Part shown: positions 1 to 8,823 of the stretch, one piece after another
How the letters are laid out: each line of letters begins with the position of its first letter
Numbering within the stretch: position 1 is the stretch's first letter
From: JBGTIS01 sp041745535
GTDB lineage: Bacteria > Bacteroidota > Bacteroidia > Cytophagales > Cyclobacteriaceae
NCBI GenBank assembly: GCA_041745535.1
Contig: JBGTIS010000331.1
Coordinates: 1-21,530 of the forward strand
DNA length: 21,530 nt
Direction of reading: 5' to 3'
Position numbers and translations under genes: made by a program
The notes under the pieces: generated by a model
What the model saw: only the letters and a program-made list of their open reading frames with translations
The model's database searches: none
What the model was told of the DNA's origin: nothing

Positions 1-42
1 CATTCAACATTCAACATTCAACATTCAACATTCAACATTCAA
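1..42. repeat. Heptanucleotide tandem repeat (CATTCAA)x6
   Basis: Six perfect copies of CATTCAA run head to tail from the first base of the window to position 42, then break down at AACCTTCCC. The array probably continues to the left beyond the window. It lies 23 bp past the stop codon of the SusD-like gene, so it is outside that coding sequence. Short tandem repeats of this kind change copy number by slippage. No function can be read from it here. Confidence 0.9.
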
Positions 43-65
43 ACCTTCCCTCTTCTAACGCTCCT

Positions 66-1625
66 TTAGCTACCAGGCGACGATGGATAACCCGGATTTT
101 GTGGCGTAAGGTTGGGGTTATTCAATATCTCCTGTACAGGAATAGGAAACAGCAGGTGTTTTTCCTGTAATTTCTGATTTGAGCTTAAATTAGTATGCCC
201 CACAAAGTCATCGAACCCATCGGTGGTTTCGTTGTATACTTTACGCAGGCGTACCATATCAAACCAGGTAATGCCCTCATAAGCCAGTTCATGCCACCGT
301 TCTCTCCAAACCGCTTCGCGAAAGGTTGCCTGCGTGAAAGCACCTAAATCGGGCGTAGTAAGCCCTGCCCGGTCTCTGATCCTTTTCAATGCGTTTAGGG
401 CATCCTGTGTAGGGCCATTCACTTCGTTGGAAGCTTCAGCATAAATCAGTAAAACATCAGCGAATCGAATCATCGGTACATTGAGGTTATCTTTGGCAGT
501 ACCTGGTATACCGGCAGTACCATTGGCGGTCACATTAAAGTGCTTAAAAATATAAGGAGCACCCAGGTCAAAAGGTTCGCCGCTTCCATTCTCGTAATAA
601 GTAGTATAGAAGTAGCCTTCCTGATCTACCGTACGAATATCTCCGGCTTCGTAAGATTCATAAAAAGAAAGAGTAGGCACGGTACTTCCTGTACCAGAAG
701 GGCCCCGGTAGGTAACCGGCTTAAAGTTAGGAAACATATTGCCCATAGGATTACCCGCAACCAGATCGTTGTATTGCAGGCTAAAAATATGTTCTTTGGT
801 ATTGCCCAAACTTTCGTCATGCACTTCCCGGTAGGTATCGAAAAGATCAATAGATTCAGGGTTGTCAATAATCTCTTTCGCTTTATCCGCTGCTTTTTGA
901 TAATATTCCTGTCCTTTGTTCAATGGCTGCCCAGCCATGGTAAGATACACCTTGGCTAACAAAGCTTTTACTGCTGCAGTTGAAATTCTTCCGCTCGCAT
1001 CTGTCCAAGGTAATCCTGCTTTTTCAGCATCCAGAAGGTCACTTACAATCTGATCGTATACTGAAGCCTGAGGTGTGCGAGCAGGAAAGAAATCCTCTGA
1101 AGTGGCAGACTGAGGCGTTAACACAATAGGGACATCACCCCAGAGTCGTACCGCGTAAAAGTAAGACCAAGCACGAAAAAACTTGGCTTCACCTAAAATT
1201 CTGGTTTTTTGCGCCTCATCCATAGGTGTAATGCCCGGTACTTTCTCTAACACCAGATTAGTTTGTGCTATCAGCTGATACACCCCACGCCACCAGTTTT
1301 TGATGTGCCCGGTATTTCCATCCCAGGTGAGTGAATACAAATTATTCAAATCGGAATTCTGAGCAGTTTCCGTGGTTGAAGTTCCCGTAGGCGCTTCCAG
1401 CAACTGCCAGTTGGAAGAAAAAATTCCGGCACCATCACCATAAAACCGTGCATTGTCGTACACTGCCGCAATGGCTGCTTCCGCATGGTCGGGAATGGTA
1501 TAAAAACTTTCCGGTGTCAGGTTAGAAGGATCTTCCTCATCCAGGAAGTCCTTACAGCCTGTTGCCAGCAATAAAGCCGCGCAGGCTAATACTTTACTTA
1601 TATTTTTTATTAGATTTATATTCAT
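66..1625 (-). CDS. SusD/RagB-family outer-membrane glycan-binding lipoprotein
   Basis: This 519-residue protein matches the SusD/RagB family: surface lipoproteins that cap a SusC transporter and capture glycan oligomers for import. The N-terminus is a lipoprotein signal peptide ending LLLATGC, so Cys24 would be lipidated. The following KDFLDEED is acidic, resembling the export signal that places Bacteroidota lipoproteins on the cell surface. The N-terminal helical (TPR-like) half covers about residues 24-230, with the family-typical stretches ILGEAKFFRAWSYFYAVRLWGDVP and, further on, RFADVLLIYAEASNE. The C-terminal half holds the usual KRIRDRAGL and WRERWHELAYEG-type segments. The length is normal for the family. 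It starts 28 bp after the SusC-like gene and is surely co-transcribed with it. The glycan specificity cannot be read from sequence, although nearby sulfatases hint at a sulfated polymer. Confidence 0.95.
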   Translation of the reverse strand: MNINLIKNISKVLACAALLLATGCKDFLDEEDPSNLTPESFYTIPDHAEAAIAAVYDNARFYGDGAGIFSSNWQLLEAPTGTSTTETAQNSDLNNLYSLTWDGNTGHIKNWWRGVYQLIAQTNLVLEKVPGITPMDEAQKTRILGEAKFFRAWSYFYAVRLWGDVPIVLTPQSATSEDFFPARTPQASVYDQIVSDLLDAEKAGLPWTDASGRISTAAVKALLAKVYLTMAGQPLNKGQEYYQKAADKAKEIIDNPESIDLFDTYREVHDESLGNTKEHIFSLQYNDLVAGNPMGNMFPNFKPVTYRGPSGTGSTVPTLSFYESYEAGDIRTVDQEGYFYTTYYENGSGEPFDLGAPYIFKHFNVTANGTAGIPGTAKDNLNVPMIRFADVLLIYAEASNEVNGPTQDALNALKRIRDRAGLTTPDLGAFTQATFREAVWRERWHELAYEGITWFDMVRLRKVYNETTDGFDDFVGHTNLSSNQKLQEKHLLFPIPVQEILNNPNLTPQNPGYPSSPGS

Positions 1626-1653
1626 GATTAATATTTTTTAAACTATACAACAA

Positions 1654-4600
1654 TTAAAAACCAACCTGAATACCCAGCATATAGGTAGTAGGTTTAGGAT
1701 ACTCATGCCATTTCATACCCTGTGAAAAGGCATTGTTACCATTATCACCCCGAATGGGTTGTACCTCAGGATCGCCAATTACTTCGTCATCTACAATTAA
1801 AAAGAAGTTTTGTGTAGAGGCATAAATTCTAAGGTTACTCAAGCGCAGCTTTTGAACTGTACGCTGCGGAAAGGTATATCCTAACAGGAGGTTTCTGCCC
1901 CGGATAAAAGAAGCATCTTTGATCCAGCGAGTATCTACGTTGGTTACATATCCTGCCCGAGTATCTCTGATTTGTGCGATCTGGCTGTCCTGATTTTCGG
2001 GTGTCCATGCATCCAATACGGTAGTATAACTGTTGGCCAGTGCCTGACGGTCTTCGCTAGGATGCAGGTTCATGTCCATCAGGTCGTTACCATACATGTA
2101 CTGAAGGTCTAAAGTCAGGTCTATGTTTTTATACCGTACCGTATTAACAAGCGCTCCCCAGCCTTTAGGACTACCATTTCCGATAATCATCCGGTCAGCA
2201 TCTGTAATGGCTTTATCGCCGTTCACGTCTTCATATTTAATGTCGCCGGGCAGTATAGTCAATCCGTTCCGATAGCTGGTAAACTCTGCAGCCTGTGCTC
2301 TTTCGGCCTCACTCCATACACCTAGGCGATGCAAACCCCAGAAAGAACCCACCGGTTCGCCTACGCGGATAATGTTGGTGTCGTTGGTAAAGCCAGGGCC
2401 ACCTACGCCGAAAATATCAGCAGGCGTAGCCAGGGAAAGCACCTTATTCTTGTTCATAGAAATATTAAAGGTAGTATTCCATGAAAAGTTGGCGCCTTCA
2501 ATGTTTACCGTACTCACCGACAATTCTATCCCCTTGTTCTCCATGGAACCTATGTTTTTCCGGATAGTAGCATATCCACTGGTTTGCGGAACAGGAGCAT
2601 CCAGCAGCATGTCGGTGGTTTTTCTGTAATAGTAATCGGCTTCAATGGCTATTTTACCGTTGAATAATCCCAGTTCTATACCAAAATCGGTTTGAGCTGT
2701 TTTTTCCCATTTCAGATCCGGATTGGCCAGTCTGTTAATCCCAGTACCACTTACTCTCGATTCATTGATAATGGCCGCATAGTTAGACCCTAACAGCGAT
2801 AATGATGAATAAGGAGGAATTTCAGAGTTTCCGGTTAAACCATAACTGGTTCTTAGCTTCAGGTTTGAGATCACCTCGTTATTCTGCAAAAATCCTTCTT
2901 CAGACATCCTCCAGGCCAGAGCCGCAGAAGGGAAAAAAGCGTATTTATTATTCTCCCCAAACTTAGATGAACCATCCACACGCCCAGTAACGGTTACCAG
3001 GTACTTGTTCATCAAGCTGTAGTTCACCCTTCCAAAATAAGAGTTCAGCGCTTCTCTGGAAGCATTGGAATACACGCTAAGATTGTTGCTACCGGCTCCC
3101 ATGTTGTTATACAGGAAATAATCCGTCGCAAAAGTCCGAACGCCCTGGTCTATGCGGAAGAAATTGGTTTCCTGCCAAGAAATTCCCAGAAGTCCGGTGA
3201 ATGAATGAATTTCAGCAAACGTTTTGTTATAGGTCAGGTAGTTTTCAAATGACCAGAAAGTTTCCCGCTGATTGCTGGTAGAAGCCCTGCCCTGGCTGCC
3301 TGGATCCAGTGTTCTGGTAGTATGGTCATTTCTTTCCTGGGTAATTACGTTGGTACCCAGCACTGTTCTGAATTCCAAACCCTCGGTCAGATTAATATTG
3401 GCAAACACAGAACCCAGTACAGTTTGTGTATTCAGAATGTAAGTACGACCGTATAACCTGTGCATCGAACTCATGGTACCCTCAGCGAAAGGATAGTCTC
3501 TGTTATTGGCGAAGGTACCATCTTCATACCTGACGGGCAGGAAGGGAAAGTCTTCCACAATCTGACGGGCAACCTGATCGCTGATGTCTACCAGGTTTTC
3601 AGACTGATTGTTATAACTGAGGGTGGTACCCACCTTCAACCATTCCTTAATTTTAGTATCAAGCGTTAATCTGCCAGAGTAACGTTTCAGGTAAGACTTT
3701 TTAAGAAGCCCCTGGTCGTCCCGGTAACCTAGTGAAAAAGAATAAGTTGTATTCTCGCTACCACCACTAAAACCTAGCTGATGGTTTTGAGACAATTTAT
3801 TCTGCGTAGTTTCCTCCAGCCAGTTGGTATCGTACAGTGGCCTGCCATTGCTGTCGAAAATGCGGGGGTCGGTTCTGCGCAGGGCAGGGTTCAGATAGGC
3901 CCATCTGCCTTCGGCCCATCCTACCGGGTCAAATTTTTCCATATTGGCCCAGGCCAGGTCTTCCACGGCCAGGTATTGTTCGGCATTCAGTACTTCCGGA
4001 CGGTTAGGCCCAATTGTATTTACACTGAAATCGGCGTTATAGGTAACTTTACCTTCACCGGCTTTACCTTTTTTCGTAGTAATCAGGATTACACCATTAG
4101 CGCCTCTCGCACCATAAATGGCAGTAGAGGAGGCGTCTTTCAATACTTCAACCGATACAATGTCGTTCGGATTGATATAATCTATCGCCTGGCTAAATTG
4201 CGCCTGGTTTCCCATGGGCAACTGTACGCCATCTACCACATACAAAGGGTTGTTGGTTGAGTTAATTGAGCTGAAACCCCGTATCCTGACATTGGTTCTT
4301 CCACCAGGGCGACCTGAGTTTACATTTACCTGCACACCAGGTATTCTGCCGGCTAACGACTGATTAAGAGAGGGAGCAGCACGTTCTTGTAGCTGTTCTA
4401 TATTCACAGAACCTACCGCACCCGTCAGATCTGATCTTTTTTGAGTACCATACCCGATTACCACAATTTCGTCCAATGCTTTTACATCGGCAACAAGCGA
4501 TAAATTAATTGTGGTTCGGTTGCCTACCGTAACTTCCTGCGATAAATATCCCACAGAACTAAAAACGATAATGGTGTTTTCGCCAGGCACATCCAGTCGG

Positions 4601-4899
4601 TACATACCGTCCGCATCAGTAACGGTTCCAGTGCTGGAGCCTTTTATTACTACGTTTACACCAGGCAGGCCGCTGCCATCTTGTTCGTCCGTTACTTTTC
4701 CGGATATGGTAACATCCTGCACAAACAGGTTGGCAGCACTGGTAGTTATTTCATTTATTACATCATTGCTGGAGTTTGTATAGGAACCGTAATAATCAGC
4801 CACAGGGGCTGCAACCAAGGTGCCGCATAAAAATAGCTGGGAAAACAGGCCAGTGAGCACCATGGCCGTTCGCTTAAAATGTGGTAATTTGTTTTTCAT
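1654..4899 (-). CDS. SusC/RagA-family TonB-dependent outer-membrane transporter
   Basis: This 1081-residue protein is a SusC-type TonB-dependent transporter that imports the oligosaccharides caught by its SusD partner. A signal peptide occupies about residues 1-31 (cut near LVAAP). A carboxypeptidase-regulatory-like beta domain follows at about 64-137 (ISGKVTDEQDGSGLPGVNVV), then the TonB-box region around 143-152 (DEIVVIGYGT). The plug domain runs to about 265 and includes SLAGRIPGVQV, RIRGFSS and YVVDG, ending with ANGVILITTKKG. The rest is the 22-strand-type barrel, ending in the aromatic residue of QVGF as outer-membrane proteins do. There is no N-terminal STN signalling domain, so it is probably not controlled by a FecR/ECF-sigma relay. 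The neighbouring SusD gene is immediately downstream. No enzyme, sensor or regulator of the locus is visible on this side, so the rest may lie left of the window. Confidence 0.96.
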   Translation of the reverse strand: MKNKLPHFKRTAMVLTGLFSQLFLCGTLVAAPVADYYGSYTNSSNDVINEITTSAANLFVQDVTISGKVTDEQDGSGLPGVNVVIKGSSTGTVTDADGMYRLDVPGENTIIVFSSVGYLSQEVTVGNRTTINLSLVADVKALDEIVVIGYGTQKRSDLTGAVGSVNIEQLQERAAPSLNQSLAGRIPGVQVNVNSGRPGGRTNVRIRGFSSINSTNNPLYVVDGVQLPMGNQAQFSQAIDYINPNDIVSVEVLKDASSTAIYGARGANGVILITTKKGKAGEGKVTYNADFSVNTIGPNRPEVLNAEQYLAVEDLAWANMEKFDPVGWAEGRWAYLNPALRRTDPRIFDSNGRPLYDTNWLEETTQNKLSQNHQLGFSGGSENTTYSFSLGYRDDQGLLKKSYLKRYSGRLTLDTKIKEWLKVGTTLSYNNQSENLVDISDQVARQIVEDFPFLPVRYEDGTFANNRDYPFAEGTMSSMHRLYGRTYILNTQTVLGSVFANINLTEGLEFRTVLGTNVITQERNDHTTRTLDPGSQGRASTSNQRETFWSFENYLTYNKTFAEIHSFTGLLGISWQETNFFRIDQGVRTFATDYFLYNNMGAGSNNLSVYSNASREALNSYFGRVNYSLMNKYLVTVTGRVDGSSKFGENNKYAFFPSAALAWRMSEEGFLQNNEVISNLKLRTSYGLTGNSEIPPYSSLSLLGSNYAAIINESRVSGTGINRLANPDLKWEKTAQTDFGIELGLFNGKIAIEADYYYRKTTDMLLDAPVPQTSGYATIRKNIGSMENKGIELSVSTVNIEGANFSWNTTFNISMNKNKVLSLATPADIFGVGGPGFTNDTNIIRVGEPVGSFWGLHRLGVWSEAERAQAAEFTSYRNGLTILPGDIKYEDVNGDKAITDADRMIIGNGSPKGWGALVNTVRYKNIDLTLDLQYMYGNDLMDMNLHPSEDRQALANSYTTVLDAWTPENQDSQIAQIRDTRAGYVTNVDTRWIKDASFIRGRNLLLGYTFPQRTVQKLRLSNLRIYASTQNFFLIVDDEVIGDPEVQPIRGDNGNNAFSQGMKWHEYPKPTTYMLGIQVGF

Positions 4900-5388
4900 A
4901 ATTTTAGTTTAGATAAGTGTTTGTTTTAAATAAGTGTTTGTTAATTGTTTAGTTGGATAGCTGACGTACATAAACCTGTCAGTTTATACCTGTGCGATAT
5001 CCTGAATTGTAATACATCTTTTTCATTTTACCTGTAATTAATTGATGATTAAACTTTAATGATGTCGCAAATTACAATTTTTACAATCAGATTTCCTTTT
5101 CAGCAGAAGTAATTAACAATTTTATAATGTCCATCAAACACCAAAATTCTTCCATAGCGCCAGCGCAAACACAATTAAACCTATCCATCAGGCTGATTAG
5201 TGGTACAATTGCTATGTTAACTTAAAGTGAAGTATTAAGAAGCGCAACCGTGTTAAAATTGCATAACATGATCTCAGAAAACTCAATATTAAACCGGCCA
5301 AATTTTATAATTCTGTTTTCAAACATTCAATAGGCACGCTGGTTACATAATTTTAAAACTATTAATCTGGACACTAAAAAATTAACAT
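4900..5388. other. Divergent intergenic region between SusC gene and small plus-strand gene
   Basis: These 489 AT-rich bases must hold the promoters of the SusC/SusD operon (minus strand) and of the small gene at 5389 (plus strand). I looked for the Bacteroidota promoter pattern (TTTG about 19 bp before TAnnTTTG) on both strands and found no convincing copy. The only structure I can support is the 17-bp repeat next to the SusC start, listed separately. No RNA gene or hidden coding frame was recognised. Confidence 0.6.
4913..4942. repeat. Tandem 17-bp repeat in the SusC leader
   Basis: The 13-mer ATAAGTGTTTGTT occurs twice with a 17-bp period, at 4913-4925 and 4930-4942. It begins 14 bp upstream of the SusC start codon, so it would be transcribed in the 5' leader as AACAAACACTTAT. 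It may be a simple duplication or a site for a leader-binding regulator. The sequence alone does not decide. Confidence 0.6.
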
Positions 5389-5706
5389 ATGACAACCCAG
5401 GATAACAAAGAATACCTTACTCCGCTTACCGTGAAATTGCAGGAATTAGAAAAAGAAGGCTATACTGAACAGTTTGTTTTTGCCAATGGTGTGCTCAAAG
5501 ACAGCAACGGACAGACGTATCAGGCAGGTGATCTGAAGATTCTGAAAGAGTTTCGGTTTGAAGGCGAAAGCAATCCGGACGATATGTCTATTTTATATGC
5601 CCTGGAAAGCGACAAAGGCAACAAGGGAACGGTAGTAACTGCCTATGGTACCTATGCCGATGAACTGGCTGCGTTCATGAAAGATGTGGAGGAAGTAAAA
5701 GAGTAA
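5389..5706 (+). CDS. Small conserved Bacteroidota protein of unknown function
   Basis: This 105-residue soluble protein has no signal peptide or membrane segment. The layout (GYTEQFVF, then LKDSNGQTYQAGDLKI, then RFEGESNPDDMSILYALES, then GTVVTAYGTYAD) matches, from memory, a small family widespread in Bacteroidota. Members are often labelled phosphoribosylpyrophosphate synthetase in databases. That label cannot be right for a protein of this size, which has no PRPP-binding or ATP-binding motif. The alternating strand/helix pattern suggests a single small alpha/beta domain. The ATG at 5389 is preceded by an A-rich leader with no Shine-Dalgarno sequence, as is usual in this phylum. It stands alone, divergent from the SusC operon. 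Function is unknown. Confidence 0.85.
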   Translation: MTTQDNKEYLTPLTVKLQELEKEGYTEQFVFANGVLKDSNGQTYQAGDLKILKEFRFEGESNPDDMSILYALESDKGNKGTVVTAYGTYADELAAFMKDVEEVKE

Positions 5707-6322
5707 AGTACTTATTTTTTGAAATTTACTTTTATTCCTCAAAAACTTAAGCAGACCAATTATCAATTTTTTGTAAGTAAACACATACAGATATAATTTT
5801 ATCTCTATATGTGAGCGGCTCCCTTTTGCCCTTACCATATCTGGTCAAAATTTTCACAAGCTTTTACCCTCCCCTTCTGACAGCATGCATGTGCCGTGAA
5901 ATAATATTATTTAAATAAAAAAATTTATTTTGCTAATATAGGTTACGTTTGTTTTGTGGTCAATACTAATAGAAAAGTCCTATAAAAAAGTAAGCTTCTG
6001 ACAAAAGGAAATAAAGGAATCACCTTACATACCTTCATCAGTGGGTCAAATTCTTACCAGGAAGTAGCGTTTGTAGTACAATTTTACCTATTAGTAACTT
6101 ATGAAAATCTACACCATTTCTTGTTGCCCTGTTTTCAGCCATATGGTTTATCACCTAAAAGTCCAAAATCCTATAACCAATTACCTTAGTCAGCTGCCAA
6201 CCCTATGTGGGTGCTGACATACGGTCATTTCTATTCTCTTTTAAAGCATACAATTCTCCTCATCAAAAACCACAGATTCCTGAAATCTCCAACAGATTCA
6301 GACTGATAAACTATTGCCTGTT
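5707..6322. other. Long AT-rich spacer with no recognised gene
   Basis: About 600 bases lie between two plus-strand genes. The region includes a very AT-rich stretch at 5900-5940 and an isolated TACGTTTG at 5944-5951 that matches the -7 half of the Bacteroidota promoter. The expected upstream TTTG is at the wrong distance (11 bp rather than about 19). A 39-codon frame from ATG at 6101 has no recognisable features. I see no tRNA, riboswitch or transposon end here. Confidence 0.55.
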
Positions 6323-6844
6323 ATGAAAGTAATTATGATCGTTATTCTATTTCTTATCCTTCCTCAAAACCCTTCTTTTTCTCAACCAAATATCACCATT
6401 ACCGGAGCAAAAGATTCCCTGGCAGTAATCCATCAGATTATGCGGTACCTTGATCATTTGGATATACATGAGCCTGTTTTTCTCAAGGTGTGTTTTTCCT
6501 CTTCATTACCTGCCGGAATAGAAGGTTTTACCCACTCTAAAAAAATGCCCGCAATCAGTAATTATCATTTGATCAAGATATTTATTAAGAAAAATTTACC
6601 AGAAAGCCGGCAAAAGGTTGTACTGGCCCATGAAATGATTCATGTGAAGCAATATGTGAAAGGAGAACTGGAGGTGCTTGATAACAGGAAGACATTCTGG
6701 AAAAATCAGCAGTATAACTACAAAGAATCCGACAATGTGCATACGCCCTGGGAGCAGGAAGCTTATAAAGGGGACCAATTGCTGGCCAGGGAATATGGGG
6801 AACAGGCTGACCTGCCGCTCCTCGTATCCAATAAGGCGCCTTAA
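6323..6844 (+). CDS. Small secreted protein with HExxH metallopeptidase motif
   Basis: With the ATG at 6323 the protein has 173 residues and starts with a clean signal peptide (MKVIMIVILFLIL, with a probable cut near SFSQ). A longer form from TTG at 6314 would add three residues and is less likely. At residues 102-107, AHEMIH contains HExxH, the zinc-binding and catalytic motif of gluzincin-type peptidases. A downstream PWEQEAYKGDQLLA at about 142-155 supplies glutamates that could be the third ligand. HExxHxxQ followed later by a WEQEAY-like segment recurs, from memory, in small uncharacterised Bacteroidota proteins. The exported protein would act in the periplasm or outside the cell. It has no operon partner and faces the sulfatase gene at 7000 tail to tail. 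The substrate is unknown, and the fold is inferred from one motif. Confidence 0.75.
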   Translation: MKVIMIVILFLILPQNPSFSQPNITITGAKDSLAVIHQIMRYLDHLDIHEPVFLKVCFSSSLPAGIEGFTHSKKMPAISNYHLIKIFIKKNLPESRQKVVLAHEMIHVKQYVKGELEVLDNRKTFWKNQQYNYKESDNVHTPWEQEAYKGDQLLAREYGEQADLPLLVSNKAP

Positions 6845-6999
6845 TGGTTAGTCTCGAAAAGGTAATTCAACCAAGGGAATTACTTCAACAGCCCAGGCAG
6901 GACATTATAGAATAAAAATGAGTGAATGGGTTGCGATTTTTCAGTTTGAAGAGAATCTTTTACCATAAGTTGAAAAGCATGTCAGCCAGCTTATATAGC

Positions 7000-8823
7000 T
7001 TATTGTTTGGTGAGTTTCTCAAGTACCAGGGCTTTCAGTTCCCCGACTTGCTCACCGGGTATTTGCCGGGCCGAAACCACGATGTTTTGTTCCCCTTGTT
7101 TTAAATTGATCTCTCCCACCGTAAGGGTAGCCCAGGTTTTTTCAAAAGCCTCCACTTCCCGCATAATCCGGTCGGGACTGGGAATAATAGGCGGATCATA
7201 GGCTTTGTCGATGGTAGCAGTAATACTTTCCTCACCTGCCGTTACCGCGATGGTAGCCCCCATATCTTGTTGCGGACAGGTATATTTCAGTCGGGCTACA
7301 TACGTACCACCTTCTGCCACATCCACGTGCCAGCTGATCCGGTCATCGGTACTTTTCCAGTTAACCAGCCAGTCGTTGGCCCAGCCATTTACATTGGCTT
7401 TGTAGGCAATATCGCCGGAAATTTCCGCTTCATGGGCAGGCAGCGACACCACCGGTGCCTGGTCATATCCTACCGGTATAGGAAGCGGTGCGGGAAATGG
7501 CTGGGTTACCTCATGGTACCAGTCTTTATACCGGGTGAGCAGGCTGCTTACCAGATCGGATCTTTCGGCGGCCAGGTTGTGCTGCTCCCCCGGATCGTTC
7601 ACCATGTCGAATAGCATCGGTGTTTGCTCATTTTCCACTACCAACCGGTACCGGCTGGTACGCACCGCACCCGAAGAGGGATACATGGTTTCATTGCGAG
7701 GTTGAATGGTAAAAAAAGAGCGTTCAGGCAACGAATCGGTTTCTCCTTTTAATAAGGCACTCAGATTAACCCCATCAATGGGTTGAATATTTTCAGGAAG
7801 CGCGATGTTACACAGGCTGGCCAGCGTGGGTAAAATATCGATATGTCCGGTTATTTCATTAATAATTTTACCTTCCGGCAAAGTGCCTGGCCATTGGATA
7901 AAACAGGGCACCCTGACCCCACCCTCGTGTACCGAACCTTTGCTTCCCCGCATACCGCCATTGTACCGGTTGCCTTTCGGCCCATTGTCGGTCATGAACA
8001 GCACAATGGTATTTTCCCGCAAGCCTAATTTTTCTACCGCTTTGAGAATTCTGCCTACGTTGTCGTCGATGTTTTCGCACATCCCATAAATGGCAGCCCG
8101 GTTTTTCCGAATATCTTCCCGCACCCCAGTCAGTTTGTTGTAATACTTGTCGTAATATTTATCAGGCACCTGAAAGGGTGTATGGGGTGTATTGTAGGGA
8201 ACATAGCAGAAAAAAGGCTGCTCTTTGTTTTTTTCTATAAACGCCAGGGCAGAATCGGTGAGTACATCGGTAATGTAGCCTTGGGTAGCTACCGTATCGC
8301 CATTGTATTCCAGTGGCGCATCGAAGTAGTTGTTCAGGTGACCGGCACAAAACCCCATAAAGGTATCGAAGCCCTGCCCGAGCGGGTGGCTGGGATAGTG
8401 GCTGCCATTGTGCCACTTGCCGAAGCACCCGGTATGGTAACTGGCTTCTTTGAATACCTCGGCCAGGGTAACTTCTTCGCTTCGGATGGTTTCGGTATTG
8501 CGGGTAACCCAGTAGGCGCCGGTACGCAGGTTGTAGCGGCCGGTAAGTAGGCTCGCCCGCGTCGGGGCACATACCGGACTTACAAAAAAGCGATCGAGCC
8601 GGATGCCATCGCGGGCAAAATTATCCAGCACCGGGGTATCGATGGTATCATTACCATGCAGGTGAATATCGCCATAACCCTGGTCATCCGTCAGGATCAG
8701 GATCACATTGGGATGCTGCCTGGTAGCATCCGATTGACTTTCAGAATTAGTAGCGGTAGAACAGGCGAACAGTAACAGTGAGCAGGTTATACTATAGAGG
8801 AGAATTTCAATAACGCGCTTCAT
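7000..8823 (-). CDS. Lipoprotein sulfatase (formylglycine-dependent) with C-terminal beta domain
   Basis: This 607-residue type I sulfatase hydrolyses sulfate esters, most likely on carbohydrates. The lipoprotein signal ends LLLFAC, making Cys21 the lipid anchor. No acidic stretch follows, so a periplasmic-facing location is as likely as the surface. The core carries the calcium-binding pair Asp46-Asp47 (LTDDQGYGD), the modification motif Cys85-Ala-Pro-Thr-Arg (C-x-P-x-R; the Cys becomes formylglycine), GKWH, and the second metal site MTDNGPKG. The core ends near residue 445. Residues 456-607 form an extra beta-rich domain (AEISGDIAYK, ISWHVDVAEGGTYVARLKY, ATIDKAYDPP) that looks like a carbohydrate-binding or accessory sandwich. 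The gene is transcribed alone, divergent from the giant CHAT gene. By eye it is richer in G+C than its flanks. Substrate and SulfAtlas subfamily are not assignable by reading. Confidence 0.93.
   Translation of the reverse strand: MKRVIEILLYSITCSLLLFACSTATNSESQSDATRQHPNVILILTDDQGYGDIHLHGNDTIDTPVLDNFARDGIRLDRFFVSPVCAPTRASLLTGRYNLRTGAYWVTRNTETIRSEEVTLAEVFKEASYHTGCFGKWHNGSHYPSHPLGQGFDTFMGFCAGHLNNYFDAPLEYNGDTVATQGYITDVLTDSALAFIEKNKEQPFFCYVPYNTPHTPFQVPDKYYDKYYNKLTGVREDIRKNRAAIYGMCENIDDNVGRILKAVEKLGLRENTIVLFMTDNGPKGNRYNGGMRGSKGSVHEGGVRVPCFIQWPGTLPEGKIINEITGHIDILPTLASLCNIALPENIQPIDGVNLSALLKGETDSLPERSFFTIQPRNETMYPSSGAVRTSRYRLVVENEQTPMLFDMVNDPGEQHNLAAERSDLVSSLLTRYKDWYHEVTQPFPAPLPIPVGYDQAPVVSLPAHEAEISGDIAYKANVNGWANDWLVNWKSTDDRISWHVDVAEGGTYVARLKYTCPQQDMGATIAVTAGEESITATIDKAYDPPIIPSPDRIMREVEAFEKTWATLTVGEINLKQGEQNIVVSARQIPGEQVGELKALVLEKLTKQ

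Noticed and set aside
5944..5951. TACGTTTG, matching the -7 element of the Bacteroidota promoter
   Set aside because: The nearest upstream TTTG is only 11 bp away instead of about 19, and the next gene starts roughly 370 bp later, so a promoter call is not supported.
6101..6220. 39-codon frame in the spacer before the HExxH gene
   Set aside because: It has no ribosome-binding context, signal peptide or family resemblance, and its length is expected by chance.
6862..6883. Inverted repeat GTAATTC/GAATTAC between the convergent HExxH and sulfatase genes
   Set aside because: The stem is only seven A/T-rich pairs with no T-tract on either strand, which is too weak for a terminator.
8162..8572. 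Long frames opposite and within the sulfatase gene (for example 8162-8572 minus, 8182-8550 plus)
   Set aside because: These are other-frame shadows of the sulfatase coding sequence with low-complexity, unrecognisable translations.
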